From NCBI GenBank assembly GCA_938038645.1, contig CALHTA010000166.1:1-17847 (forward strand): a stretch of DNA of 17,847 nucleotides. Reading direction: 5' to 3'. Source of the DNA: an uncultured Thiotrichaceae bacterium (GTDB lineage: Bacteria; Pseudomonadota; Gammaproteobacteria; Thiotrichales; Thiotrichaceae). This document shows positions 8,443-16,141 of this stretch, piece by piece (the first letter of the stretch is position 1; every line of letters begins with the position of its first letter). The notes under the pieces are model-generated. The model saw only the letters and a list, made by a program, of their open reading frames with translations, made no database searches and had not been told where the DNA came from. The translations under genes were made by a program, and so were the position numbers.

Positions 8443-11400
8443 ATGATCCCCCCCAATTTTATTACTAAACTTGCTTTAATGCTTGCCAGTTTATTGCTGG
8501 CTCCGTTCGTAAGCGCAGCTCCAATTGTTATCGATGGCAATACTTCAGACTGGGCCCCAGAGGACCGACTTGAACTTCCACCTCGAGCACCTGTGGCGGG
8601 TTACGAGTTATCTGGACGATATGAGAATAATTCTTATAAGATCCTACTCAAAAGATTAAACGGCAGTATTTCAACCAGCACAACGTTTTGGCTTAATACC
8701 GACCAAAACTCTAATACTGGATACAAGATTTGGGGATATGCAGGAGGAGCAGAGTTTAATGTAAATATCGCTGCTGACGGCAAGCCTTACTTGTACAAAG
8801 ATGCTGATGGACAAACACTAGTTTCTGGTCCGTTAAATCACAAAATTGTTGCTAGCGGTAGTGGCTCTGTATTAGAACTTGAGGTTCCTGAAAACCTGAT
8901 CGGCACACCCTCAGGCGATGGTATTAACATGCTGGTTGACGTTAATAACTCAGTATTTCTACCGGCCAGCTACTGGCCTCATGAAAATAATTACATTATC
9001 GCTAAACAGACTATATTCAATTCTAGTGGAATCCAAATTGATGGTAAGAAATCAGACTGGAATTTTAACGATAGACTAGACCTTGATGCTTCTAATTCAG
9101 TTGATGGAGCGGAGTTTTACGGCCGTTACGAAGACAGTAAGTACAAATTTTTATTGCATGACTTCAATCGTACGATTGCGGCCAACACAACTTTTTGGCT
9201 AAACACAGATCAAAACACATCAACAGGCCATCAAATCTGGGGCTTTGCCGGTGGTGCCGAGTACAACATCAACTTTTATAGCGATAATGTACCTTATCTC
9301 TATAAAGGTGGAGCGGGTCAAACTTTCTTAAATGGTGGTATTGAATATGCCACGAGGTCAGACGGTGCAAACGGCTCAATCACTGAGTTTGAAATTCCTG
9401 AAAGTATGATAGGAAACCCTACGGGTGACGGCATAAACATCTTACTTGATGTAAACAATAACAGTTATATGCCAAGAGCCTACTGGCCTCATAGTAACAA
9501 TTACGTTCTTAAGCGCACCCAAAACTCGGCTCCACTTGCGATTGTTTACTCTGAAACAACCGAAGCTAAATTTTTTGATAAGAAAGCTTATGCACAGTTG
9601 TTTATGAGCGTTCAATCCCAAGCGATGATGGCTGGTATTCCTTATGACTTACTAAACGAAGATGACCTTCTTGATTTAAGCAAAATCACAAAATATAAGA
9701 CGCTGGTATTCCCTTACTTTGCTAACGTTAAGACGGCTTTGCTTCCTGGTATTGAGCAAAACCTCAATACTGCAGTTAGCCAGCACAACGTTGGTATAGT
9801 AACCGCTGGTAATTTACTGACCAACACTGAAACGGGTGCCAGCTTACCGGGAGATGCCTACTCACGCATGAAAGCGTTAATGGGAGTGACGCGTGTAGAT
9901 GGCGGCGGCCCATTTAATATTTCATATAGGATCTCAAACACATCACATCCGATTACTAGTGGTGAATACGCCAATAATGAACTGCTTTATAACTATAGCA
10001 ATGTGTTTACTGACTACTTTATTCCCACAGGCGCTTACCCTAGCACCATATTAGCCAAGCAAACGCTCAACGGCTCATCAACTAAGAATGCTTTGATTGC
10101 AACTGAGAATAATGGTCGCCATGCACACTTTGGTACTGTTCAGCAGATGACCGACACCAATATTCTATGGTCAGTGCTGCAATGGAGTGTCTATGGTGAG
10201 AAAGCACCAGCAGCACTACATATGAGTCGCAACAAAGCTTTGTTTGTCGCTAGAAACGACATGGATCAGAGTATGTTCATTGATGAAGTTGCTTTGGTAA
10301 ATGAACCGCTGCTACCGATACTTCAGACTTGGAAAGATCAATATGATTTCGTTGGCTCTTACTACATTAACATTGGTGCCTATGCTGCCAATCAAGAGGA
10401 AACTAATTGGAGCTACTCTGCCCCGCTATACAAAAAGTACTTAGCACTAGGTAATGAAATGGGGACTCACTCTTATACTCACCCGCATGATACGAATATC
10501 AAAACTGATGCTCAATTACGCTGGGAGTTTGCTGAGTCACGAACCATTATTGAACGGGAGTTAGGTATTACCGACCTTAGTGGTGCAGTTCCTGGCGCTC
10601 CAGAAGATCTGAGGACTTCTTTAGAAATAATCAAACACCTTGATTATCTAAGTGGTGGTTACTCTGGTGTGGGTGCAGGATTTCCAAATGCATTTGGTTT
10701 CTTAAATCCAACACAAGGCAAGGTGTATTTGAGCCCTAACATGTCTTTTGATTTTACCCTTGTGCAATTTCAAAACCGCTCGGCTGAGGAGTCTAAGCAG
10801 ATTTGGTTTAATGAGTTCGATGCCTTAACTAAACACACTAATCAAGGTCTAGTCCACTGGCCTTGGCACGATTACGGCCCACTTAACTTTGGTAACGCCG
10901 GTTACAATCTTGATATGTTCGATTCTCTAATCAAGAAGGCTTATCAGTACGGATCAGAGTTCGTTACAGGAAAAGACTTTGCGGATCGTATCAAAGCGTT
11001 TAAAACAGCTGGTCTTGATGTTAACAAGCAAGGTAGTGTGGTTACAGCGAAAGTTAGTGGCTCAGATACCGGAAAGTTTGCACTTAAAGTCGCAAAGAAC
11101 TCAAAGATTAGGTCTGTTAACAATTGGTATGCATATGATGACAACCAAGTGTTTCTTCAGAACAATGGTGGCGATTACACAATTAACCTTGGAACACCCG
11201 CTAACAATGTTACAAGAATCACAGCAATGCCAAGCAGAGGCGAGTTGGTTTCCTTGTCAGGAAATGGAACCGATTTGAACATCGTGTTTAAGGGTAAAGG
11301 CGATGTTGAAATTACACTTAAGTGTGCTCCATCATCGTTTAGAGTGACGGGTGGAACAAACCAGTTCCAGTTTGTAACTGCGAACAAGTTAAACTTGAAG

Positions 11401-11454
11401 TTCCGTCAAGACAGACTGTATGCAAACACCAAAGTTGATGCGACTTGCCCTTAA
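8443..11454 (+). CDS. PelA-type periplasmic polysaccharide deacetylase with two N-terminal CBM9/DOMON-like domains
   Basis: This 1003-residue secreted protein has a Sec signal peptide (1 to about 25, cleavage near VSA-A). Two homologous beta-sandwich domains follow (about 28-190 and 197-358), each with the pattern IDG..SDW, FWLNTDQN, GGAE and YWPH, resembling CBM9/DOMON folds. Residues about 362-590 form a Rossmann/glutamine-amidotransferase-like domain. The deacetylase domain has RNDMD (D606, D608) and THSYTH (H676, H680), matching in order and spacing PelA D528, D530, H600 and H604 of P. aeruginosa. HWPWHDYG near 803 and a C-terminal beta domain (about 870-1003) follow. Only two cysteines are present, C961 and C1002, a likely disulfide. 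PelA normally carries a glycoside hydrolase where the tandem domains are. The expected role is partial deacetylation of the polymer. Seven C residues follow the start codon. The deacetylase call is strong; a full PelA role is inferred. Confidence 0.85.
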   Translation: MIPPNFITKLALMLASLLLAPFVSAAPIVIDGNTSDWAPEDRLELPPRAPVAGYELSGRYENNSYKILLKRLNGSISTSTTFWLNTDQNSNTGYKIWGYAGGAEFNVNIAADGKPYLYKDADGQTLVSGPLNHKIVASGSGSVLELEVPENLIGTPSGDGINMLVDVNNSVFLPASYWPHENNYIIAKQTIFNSSGIQIDGKKSDWNFNDRLDLDASNSVDGAEFYGRYEDSKYKFLLHDFNRTIAANTTFWLNTDQNTSTGHQIWGFAGGAEYNINFYSDNVPYLYKGGAGQTFLNGGIEYATRSDGANGSITEFEIPESMIGNPTGDGINILLDVNNNSYMPRAYWPHSNNYVLKRTQNSAPLAIVYSETTEAKFFDKKAYAQLFMSVQSQAMMAGIPYDLLNEDDLLDLSKITKYKTLVFPYFANVKTALLPGIEQNLNTAVSQHNVGIVTAGNLLTNTETGASLPGDAYSRMKALMGVTRVDGGGPFNISYRISNTSHPITSGEYANNELLYNYSNVFTDYFIPTGAYPSTILAKQTLNGSSTKNALIATENNGRHAHFGTVQQMTDTNILWSVLQWSVYGEKAPAALHMSRNKALFVARNDMDQSMFIDEVALVNEPLLPILQTWKDQYDFVGSYYINIGAYAANQEETNWSYSAPLYKKYLALGNEMGTHSYTHPHDTNIKTDAQLRWEFAESRTIIERELGITDLSGAVPGAPEDLRTSLEIIKHLDYLSGGYSGVGAGFPNAFGFLNPTQGKVYLSPNMSFDFTLVQFQNRSAEESKQIWFNEFDALTKHTNQGLVHWPWHDYGPLNFGNAGYNLDMFDSLIKKAYQYGSEFVTGKDFADRIKAFKTAGLDVNKQGSVVTAKVSGSDTGKFALKVAKNSKIRSVNNWYAYDDNQVFLQNNGGDYTINLGTPANNVTRITAMPSRGELVSLSGNGTDLNIVFKGKGDVEITLKCAPSSFRVTGGTNQFQFVTANKLNLKFRQDRLYANTKVDATCP
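8524..9525 (+). repeat. Tandem domain duplication (period about 507 bases) in the pelA-like gene
   Basis: Two in-frame copies begin near 8524 (IVIDGNTSDW) and 9031 (IQIDGKKSDW). Each carries TTFWLNTDQN, IWG(Y/F)AGGAE(F/Y)N, PYLYK, GDGIN(M/I)L and YWPH in the same order, giving a period of about 169 residues. Conservation is high at protein level across the whole domain. Confidence 0.88.
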
Positions 11455-11486
11455 ATTAGCGTCAAGTAACTAATACCGAAGTGTTG

Positions 11487-11515
11487 AAAGGCCTCGTTAA
11501 TTCGAGGCCTTTTTG
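11487..11515 (+). terminator. Rho-independent terminator after the pel locus
   Basis: A perfect 10-base-pair stem (AAAGGCCTCG, loop TTAATT, CGAGGCCTTT) is followed by a T run on the + strand, 32 bases after the pelA-like stop codon. On the - strand only a short T run follows, so it may also stop the convergent tatD transcript, less efficiently. Confidence 0.9.
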
Positions 11516-11600
11516 CATATGTAAATAGTGTTTAAATTCACACTCGTGAATAAAAACAATGCTTCCTCATGATGAATCAAACGCTGCTTAGCTATCTGAA

Positions 11601-12368
11601 TTAAAGGCCAAATAACTGTTCGCTGTTTTTAGTGGTAACTTCAGCAACCTTTTCAAAAGACGTTGCTCTTAGCCCAGCAACACAACTGACAATGTTATTT
11701 AACCAGCTCGGCTCATTGCGTTGGCCGTGGTTACTAATGTCAGGCTGGTCTGGTGCATCCGTTTCTAACAACAAACTCTCCAAGGGCAAATCAACAATTA
11801 AACTTCTTAACTTGGTTGCCCTTGGGTAAGTAATAGGACCACCAAAACCTAAATAAAAACCAAGGTCAATCAGCTGCCTAGCTTGCTGGTAGCTACCAGA
11901 GTAACTGTGGACCACCCCATTCAAGCTAGGGCGCAATCTAAGCTCCTTAAGGACTAGATCTAAAGACTTTCGTGAGTGAATAATAACGGGTAATTGATAC
12001 TGGACAGCTAGATCTAATTGACCAGTAAAAAATGATAGTTGCTTAGCTTTATCAAATTGATCAATGAAAAAATCTAAACCGCACTCACCCACAGCAATCG
12101 CTGATTCATTGTTTAACTGTTTTTCAAGCAGCAACAGATCGTTAACCTCATGGTATTCCTCAAACACAGGATGAAGCCCAAAAGCAGCATGCACATTAAC
12201 CGGGTTATGCGATCTACTAATTTCGTGGAGTTTAGCCCATCCTGAAGCTTTTACAGCAGGTACAATAATATCAGTGACACCTTTATCTCGAGCCCGCTGC
12301 ATTACCTCGTCACGATCAAGATCAAACGCAGACAAGTCTAAATGGCAATGGCTATCAATTAGGCGCAT
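11601..12368 (-). CDS. TatD-family metal-dependent hydrolase (YjjV-like)
   Basis: This 255-residue TIM-barrel metallohydrolase is of normal family length. Metal ligands are visible: DSHCHLD (H7, H9), GECGLD (E95), IIHSR (H131), GVVHSYSG (H154) and LETDAPD (D204). Segments such as DIIVPA, GGPITYPRATK and LLLETDAPDQP match E. coli YjjV better than TatD itself. Family members act as DNases or phosphodiesterases; the cellular substrate here is unknown. It converges on the pel locus. The start ATG (12366-12368) must be correct because the HxH motif begins at residue 7 and no in-frame start lies before an upstream TGA. That ATG directly follows the T run of the terminator at 12369-12404 and has no Shine-Dalgarno sequence. 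It may be read as a leaderless message or by read-through. Confidence 0.93.
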   Translation of the reverse strand: MRLIDSHCHLDLSAFDLDRDEVMQRARDKGVTDIIVPAVKASGWAKLHEISRSHNPVNVHAAFGLHPVFEEYHEVNDLLLLEKQLNNESAIAVGECGLDFFIDQFDKAKQLSFFTGQLDLAVQYQLPVIIHSRKSLDLVLKELRLRPSLNGVVHSYSGSYQQARQLIDLGFYLGFGGPITYPRATKLRSLIVDLPLESLLLETDAPDQPDISNHGQRNEPSWLNNIVSCVAGLRATSFEKVAEVTTKNSEQLFGL

Positions 12369-12404
12369 AAAAAAGGCTGTGACATAAACATAATGTCACA
12401 GCCT
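12369..12404 (-). terminator. Rho-independent terminator of the carbamoyltransferase-SGNH operon
   Basis: Read on the - strand, a perfect 12-base-pair stem (AGGCTGTGACAT / ATGTCACAGCCT, seven-base loop) is followed by six T residues that touch the tatD start codon. It lies 68 bases beyond the stop of the SGNH gene and should end that operon. Confidence 0.92.
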
Positions 12405-12471
12405 AGCTTATGGGGAAGAATATTTGTAGCGGCGATGATATGAAAATCAACTCTCAACAACAAATAGCAGT

Positions 12472-13464
12472 TTAAGGAATTATTTTCTTTAACTCTTCTG
12501 CTAGGAGGATGTTACCGCTAATGGTGTAATGACCATCTGCAGGAAAGTATTGTTCCGCGGTATTTACCTTAAATATTTCCGCTAGCGAGATAATTTCAGT
12601 AGGGGCAATTTCCTGCAACTGCTTGTGGATGCCTTCATAAAGATCCTGATTAATTTCAGTTTCTGGGTACAAAACAAAAATCTTGTAGTTAAAAGCATAG
12701 TCTTTACTGAGTTTATGTAAACGGTCAAAGCCCTCTTTCGATATTGAAAGCGCTTTTTCCATCTCAGCCTTATGAGCCTCCTCGTTACCTTTCTGGCGCA
12801 AACTTGGTAACACCTTAAAATAAGCCACTCTAAGCAAATTGGAGTATCTAAAACCTGTTGCAAGCATGCGTTTAGGAAAAGACCGACTATCTTTTTTAGC
12901 CTGCTCAAGCTCGGGATGCATCTCTAAAGGTTCGTAACTCTTTCCCGCCTTTCGTTGCTCATCAGCCCAAAGATTGTCACCAAAGTCATTACCAGTGAAG
13001 AAAAAGAAATAGACATTATCTGGAGCCCAGCCTTTTTCTTTTAGGTACGATTCCAAACGATCTACCTCATACAAGGTGCTAGCACCGGGCACTGAAAGGT
13101 TTGCGCAGCTCAGGCCTCTAGCCTCACAGAAAAGATGCGTAAATACTTCAGTATCTTTGACTCCCTGACCATAAGTAAATGAATCACCAACAAATAAGGT
13201 AGTAGGGTTATTATCTTTAGCTTTCGGTGCACGATAACCATCTGCAGTGATGCTAGTTGGTGCATCAAAATCAGGAGTAATAATCCTGAATTGGGTGCTA
13301 GGCTCTACGTAGCTCTGGCGGACTTCATTGCCATCCATATCTAACAAATATGGGCCAGGTGAAACTGGAACCATATACCTACTTGCAACTTCTGCTATCC
13401 CAACCACTGCAATTACACTGATACTCAGCAATGCAAAATTAGCAAGAATCGATTTAATTCGCAT
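12472..13464 (-). CDS. Membrane-anchored SGNH/GDSL-family hydrolase
   Basis: This 330-residue protein has one N-terminal hydrophobic segment (about 8-25) that could be a signal anchor, so the catalytic domain should face the periplasm. SGNH blocks are visible: VGDSFTYG (nucleophile S95), a block II Gly near SVPGAS (G127), TGND (N159) and PADGHY (D310, H312). This indicates a serine esterase or acyltransferase acting on O-acyl or similar groups. It is the last gene of a four-gene operon with a carbamoyltransferase, an SxtJ-family and a DUF5989-type protein, and the operon terminator follows. AAGGAAG before ATG 13464 is a good ribosome binding site. The substrate cannot be read from the sequence; removal or transfer of a group on the carbamoylated product is a reasonable inference. 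Confidence 0.85.
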   Translation of the reverse strand: MRIKSILANFALLSISVIAVVGIAEVASRYMVPVSPGPYLLDMDGNEVRQSYVEPSTQFRIITPDFDAPTSITADGYRAPKAKDNNPTTLFVGDSFTYGQGVKDTEVFTHLFCEARGLSCANLSVPGASTLYEVDRLESYLKEKGWAPDNVYFFFFTGNDFGDNLWADEQRKAGKSYEPLEMHPELEQAKKDSRSFPKRMLATGFRYSNLLRVAYFKVLPSLRQKGNEEAHKAEMEKALSISKEGFDRLHKLSKDYAFNYKIFVLYPETEINQDLYEGIHKQLQEIAPTEIISLAEIFKVNTAEQYFPADGHYTISGNILLAEELKKIIP

Positions 13465-13543
13465 ACAACACTTCCTTGTTTAGCGCTTTTCGCCTTGTAC
13501 TCCTTTAATTCCTATTTCTACAGGCAGAGTAAGCGGGCGCTAA

Positions 13544-13696
13544 TTAAAATAATGTATAAATAAATGGAGCAATTGCACTACCCTGAGCAAAAACTAAAAG
13601 CCCGCCAAGTAGAACCATTAAAAGAATAATAGGCGCTAACCAGAACTTCTTACGCTCTTTCATAAAAGCCCATAAATCTGACAATAAATCTATCAT
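13544..13696 (-). CDS. 50-residue DUF5989/SxtK-type membrane peptide
   Basis: This short gene encodes 50 residues: a polar start (MIDLLSDLWAFMKERKKFW), one strongly hydrophobic segment (about 19-37) and a conserved-looking tail GSAIAPFIYTLF. The pattern LWAFMKERKKFWLAPII and LVFAQGSAIAPF is that of DUF5989 proteins, which commonly lie beside SxtJ-family genes. Its ATG overlaps the stop of the preceding gene by one base (TAATG), strong evidence for coupled translation and that the ORF is real. It is probably a single-pass inner-membrane protein; its biochemical role is unknown. The TAA stop is at 13544-13546, and 79 bases separate it from the SGNH gene. Confidence 0.88.
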   Translation of the reverse strand: MIDLLSDLWAFMKERKKFWLAPIILLMVLLGGLLVFAQGSAIAPFIYTLF

Positions 13697-14121
13697 TAGA
13701 AAGGTTTCTCCAAATGTTTCTTATCACGCACTTTAGTAACGACTCGGTAACTTGCCTGTTCATCGGATATCTTTAGACTCAAAGTATTCTTACCAAACAA
13801 ACGCATCAGTATTCCTATTGGTGCGATCAACAGAAAAAACATTACCCCCATCACGAGACGGGTATTTATCCATCCTAATACGTCACTGATTTTCAACCAG
13901 ACGCGGTTTACAGGGCCTAGCAGGACGGGCCGTAGTAAAGCAACGACAGCGAACACTATTGCAGCTATGAATGGCCAATAGGGAGTTGAATAACTAAAAA
14001 TCCAAGGAAGCACGAATCCAAACATGATTATGAGCATTCCTGCCATAATCAGCCCGAAATCTCGAAGCTCCTTGGGCGAAAAATGCGTTTTATTGCTTGG
14101 TGTTACGGTGTCATTGCTCAT
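13696..14121 (-). CDS. SxtJ-family small membrane protein
   Basis: This 141-residue protein has three hydrophobic segments (about 22-43, 48-65 and 87-107) with a conserved amphipathic stretch between the second and third (RPVLLGPVNRVWLKISDVLGWINTR). It matches the SxtJ family, named after a gene of the saxitoxin clusters and regularly found next to carbamoyltransferases. The function is not known; a membrane partner that presents substrate to, or localises, the carbamoyltransferase is a guess. It follows the carbamoyltransferase stop by five bases and its own stop overlaps the next start by one base, so the three genes are tightly coupled. The length suits the family and no defect is seen. 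Confidence 0.85.
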   Translation of the reverse strand: MSNDTVTPSNKTHFSPKELRDFGLIMAGMLIIMFGFVLPWIFSYSTPYWPFIAAIVFAVVALLRPVLLGPVNRVWLKISDVLGWINTRLVMGVMFFLLIAPIGILMRLFGKNTLSLKISDEQASYRVVTKVRDKKHLEKPF

Positions 14122-14126
14122 AAACT

Positions 14127-15971
14127 TTAATCCAACTCAAACTCTTGCTTCCAATCCGCAGCTTCCTGCCAATCCGGTTGCTTAGTCTTATCAATTAGGA
14201 AATTTTCCAGTACTAAGAAATCCATATCCGTACGCATAAAGCATCGATAGGCATCTTCTGGAGTGTTGACAATGGGTTCTCCACGCACATTGAATGAGGT
14301 ATTAACCAGCAACGGACAGTTAGTTCTTTCGTCAAATGCATCTAACAGACTATAAAACCTTGGATTAGTCTCAGGATGTACCGTCTGTAGCCGTGCCGAA
14401 TAATCTACGTGTGTCACGGCAGGAATTTCTGATCGATTCAGCTTAAGCTTCTCTATACCAAACAAGCCTTGCTCTTCTTCAGTCATCAACTTGCGTTTGT
14501 CTTTTCGAACCGGAGCAACAATCAACATATAGGGGCTTGGTCCCACATGCTCAAACCATTCAGAAACCTTGTCATGCTTTATTATTGGGGCAAAAGGCCG
14601 GAAGGACTCCCTGTATTTGATCTTCAAATTCATGACAGACTGCATCTTCTTACTGCGCGCATCACCAATAATTGAACGACCGCCTAATGCTCTTGGGCCA
14701 AATTCCATTCGACCTGCAAACCAACCAATGACATTTTCATTTTCTAAAATCTCAGCAGCAGACTTAAAGAGCTCATCATCTCCAAGCTGCGTATAGCTCG
14801 CGTTTACCGAATCTAAGTATTCTTTTATCGATGTTTTATCAAAAGATGGACCAAGATAAGAGCCCCGCATCGAGTCAGCTTGAGAAGTTGTTCGTGGCTT
14901 CTCCAAATACTCATGGTGGACGGATAAAGCTGCTCCGATTGCACCACCCGCATCACCTGAAGCAGGTTGAATCCAGATAGATTCAAAAGGTCCCTCTCTT
15001 AACAAGCGGCCATTCGCAACGCAATTTAACGCCACACCACCTGCTAAACATAAATTCTTTTGACCAGTCTCTTTATGAACTGTTCTAGCCAGTCGCAATA
15101 CAACTTCTTCGGTCACTGCTTGTATTGAGCGAGCGATATCCATTTCTCGCTGTGTTAACTCGGCTTCTGGCTCTCGTGCAGGAGCACCAAACAGTTTTTC
15201 AAACTTCTTACTAGTCATTGTTAGACCAGTCGCATAGTTGAAAAAGCCCATATCGAGGCGAAAGGTTCCATCATCCTTCAAATCGATTAAATTATCCAAA
15301 ATCAGGTCAACGTATTTTGGCTCTCCATAGGGAGCTAAGCCCATTAGCTTGTATTCCCCAGAGTTAACTCTGAACCCTGTGTAATAAGTAAAGGCTGAGT
15401 ACAATAATCCAAGTGAATGTGGGAAATCGATCTCCCACTGTGGGGTTAACTTATTGCCTTCACCAATCCATACCGAAGTGGTTGCCCATTCACCGACACC
15501 ATCTAGGCACATAACAGCGGCATTATCATAAGGGCTCGGGAAAAATGCGGAAGCAGCATGAGATTGGTGGTGCTCAGTAAAGAGCAGCGATGGTAAATCG
15601 TCTTCTGATATGCCTGACAAAGCAGAAAAAGACCGTTTCAGTGTTTTTTTCAAAAACAGTTTTTCTTTTAACCAGATAGGAATCGCAACCATGAAGGAGC
15701 GAAAACCTTTTGGAGCATATGACAAATAAGTTTCGAGTAACCGTTCGAACTTAAGCAACGGCTTATCGTAAAAAACGATGTGATCGACATCACCAAGACC
15801 AATGCCTGCATGCTCAAGGCAGTATTGAATCGCCTGCTCAGGAAAAGCAGGGTCATGTTTTTTTCTACTGAAGCGTTCTTCCTGCGCAGCAGCAACTATC
15901 ACACCATCGCTGATCAATGCAGCCGCACTGTCATGATAATACGCGGATAAACCTATAATATACTGCGGCAT
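14127..15971 (-). CDS. NodU/CmcH-family O-carbamoyltransferase
   Basis: This 614-residue protein has the two-domain layout of NodU/CmcH/TobZ enzymes. The N-terminal ASKHA-like domain includes YYHDSAA (H13), EERFSRKKHD, HHQSHAASAF (H134, H138, metal and nucleotide site) and CLDGVGEW (D157). The YrdC-like C-terminal domain contains FAGRMEFGPRALGGRSI (GPRALG at 425-430) and NTSFNVRGEPIV. The family forms carbamoyl-AMP from carbamoyl phosphate and ATP and transfers the carbamoyl group to a hydroxyl, often of a sugar. No signal peptide is present, so it acts in the cytosol. It is the first gene of the - strand operon; no clear promoter was found before it, only the rpmA terminator. The acceptor is unknown. 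An exopolysaccharide or lipid-linked glycan is an inference from its membrane partners and the nearby pel genes. Confidence 0.93.
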   Translation of the reverse strand: MPQYIIGLSAYYHDSAAALISDGVIVAAAQEERFSRKKHDPAFPEQAIQYCLEHAGIGLGDVDHIVFYDKPLLKFERLLETYLSYAPKGFRSFMVAIPIWLKEKLFLKKTLKRSFSALSGISEDDLPSLLFTEHHQSHAASAFFPSPYDNAAVMCLDGVGEWATTSVWIGEGNKLTPQWEIDFPHSLGLLYSAFTYYTGFRVNSGEYKLMGLAPYGEPKYVDLILDNLIDLKDDGTFRLDMGFFNYATGLTMTSKKFEKLFGAPAREPEAELTQREMDIARSIQAVTEEVVLRLARTVHKETGQKNLCLAGGVALNCVANGRLLREGPFESIWIQPASGDAGGAIGAALSVHHEYLEKPRTTSQADSMRGSYLGPSFDKTSIKEYLDSVNASYTQLGDDELFKSAAEILENENVIGWFAGRMEFGPRALGGRSIIGDARSKKMQSVMNLKIKYRESFRPFAPIIKHDKVSEWFEHVGPSPYMLIVAPVRKDKRKLMTEEEQGLFGIEKLKLNRSEIPAVTHVDYSARLQTVHPETNPRFYSLLDAFDERTNCPLLVNTSFNVRGEPIVNTPEDAYRCFMRTDMDFLVLENFLIDKTKQPDWQEAADWKQEFELD

Positions 15972-16093
15972 AGATAACTAACCATACAAGATCGTAAATC
16001 CTAATTTAATCATTCTTACGACACGATGGCAGCTACACAGGATATATGGGATTAAACCTGAGATGGAAGGAAGTTAACCTTTTATTACAGGCA

Positions 16094-16121
16094 TAAAAAA
16101 GCCCCGCAAGTTGCGAGGCTT
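16094..16121 (-). terminator. Rho-independent terminator after rpmA
   Basis: Read on the - strand, GCCTCGC, a five-base loop and GCGGGGC (seven pairs, one G-U) are followed by six T residues. It lies 20 bases after the rpmA stop and separates the ribosomal operon from the carbamoyltransferase operon. Confidence 0.88.
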
Positions 16122-16141
16122 TATCAAGTTTGGTGAAGTAA

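Noticed and set aside
10979..11278. A + strand 99-residue frame inside the pelA-like gene
   Set aside because: It overlaps the C-terminal domain out of frame, has no recognisable domain, and the host reading frame is continuous to the paired cysteine at the C-terminus.
11536..11551. Small inverted repeat (ATTCAC / GTGAAT, four-base loop) as a tatD terminator
   Set aside because: The stem has only six pairs and lacks a proper T run on the - strand; the adjacent 10-pair hairpin is the better candidate.
12472..15971. Saxitoxin biosynthesis
   Set aside because: Only the carbamoyltransferase-SxtJ-DUF5989-SGNH set is present. No polyketide synthase-like, amidinotransferase or dioxygenase gene is in the window, and these four families are not toxin-specific.
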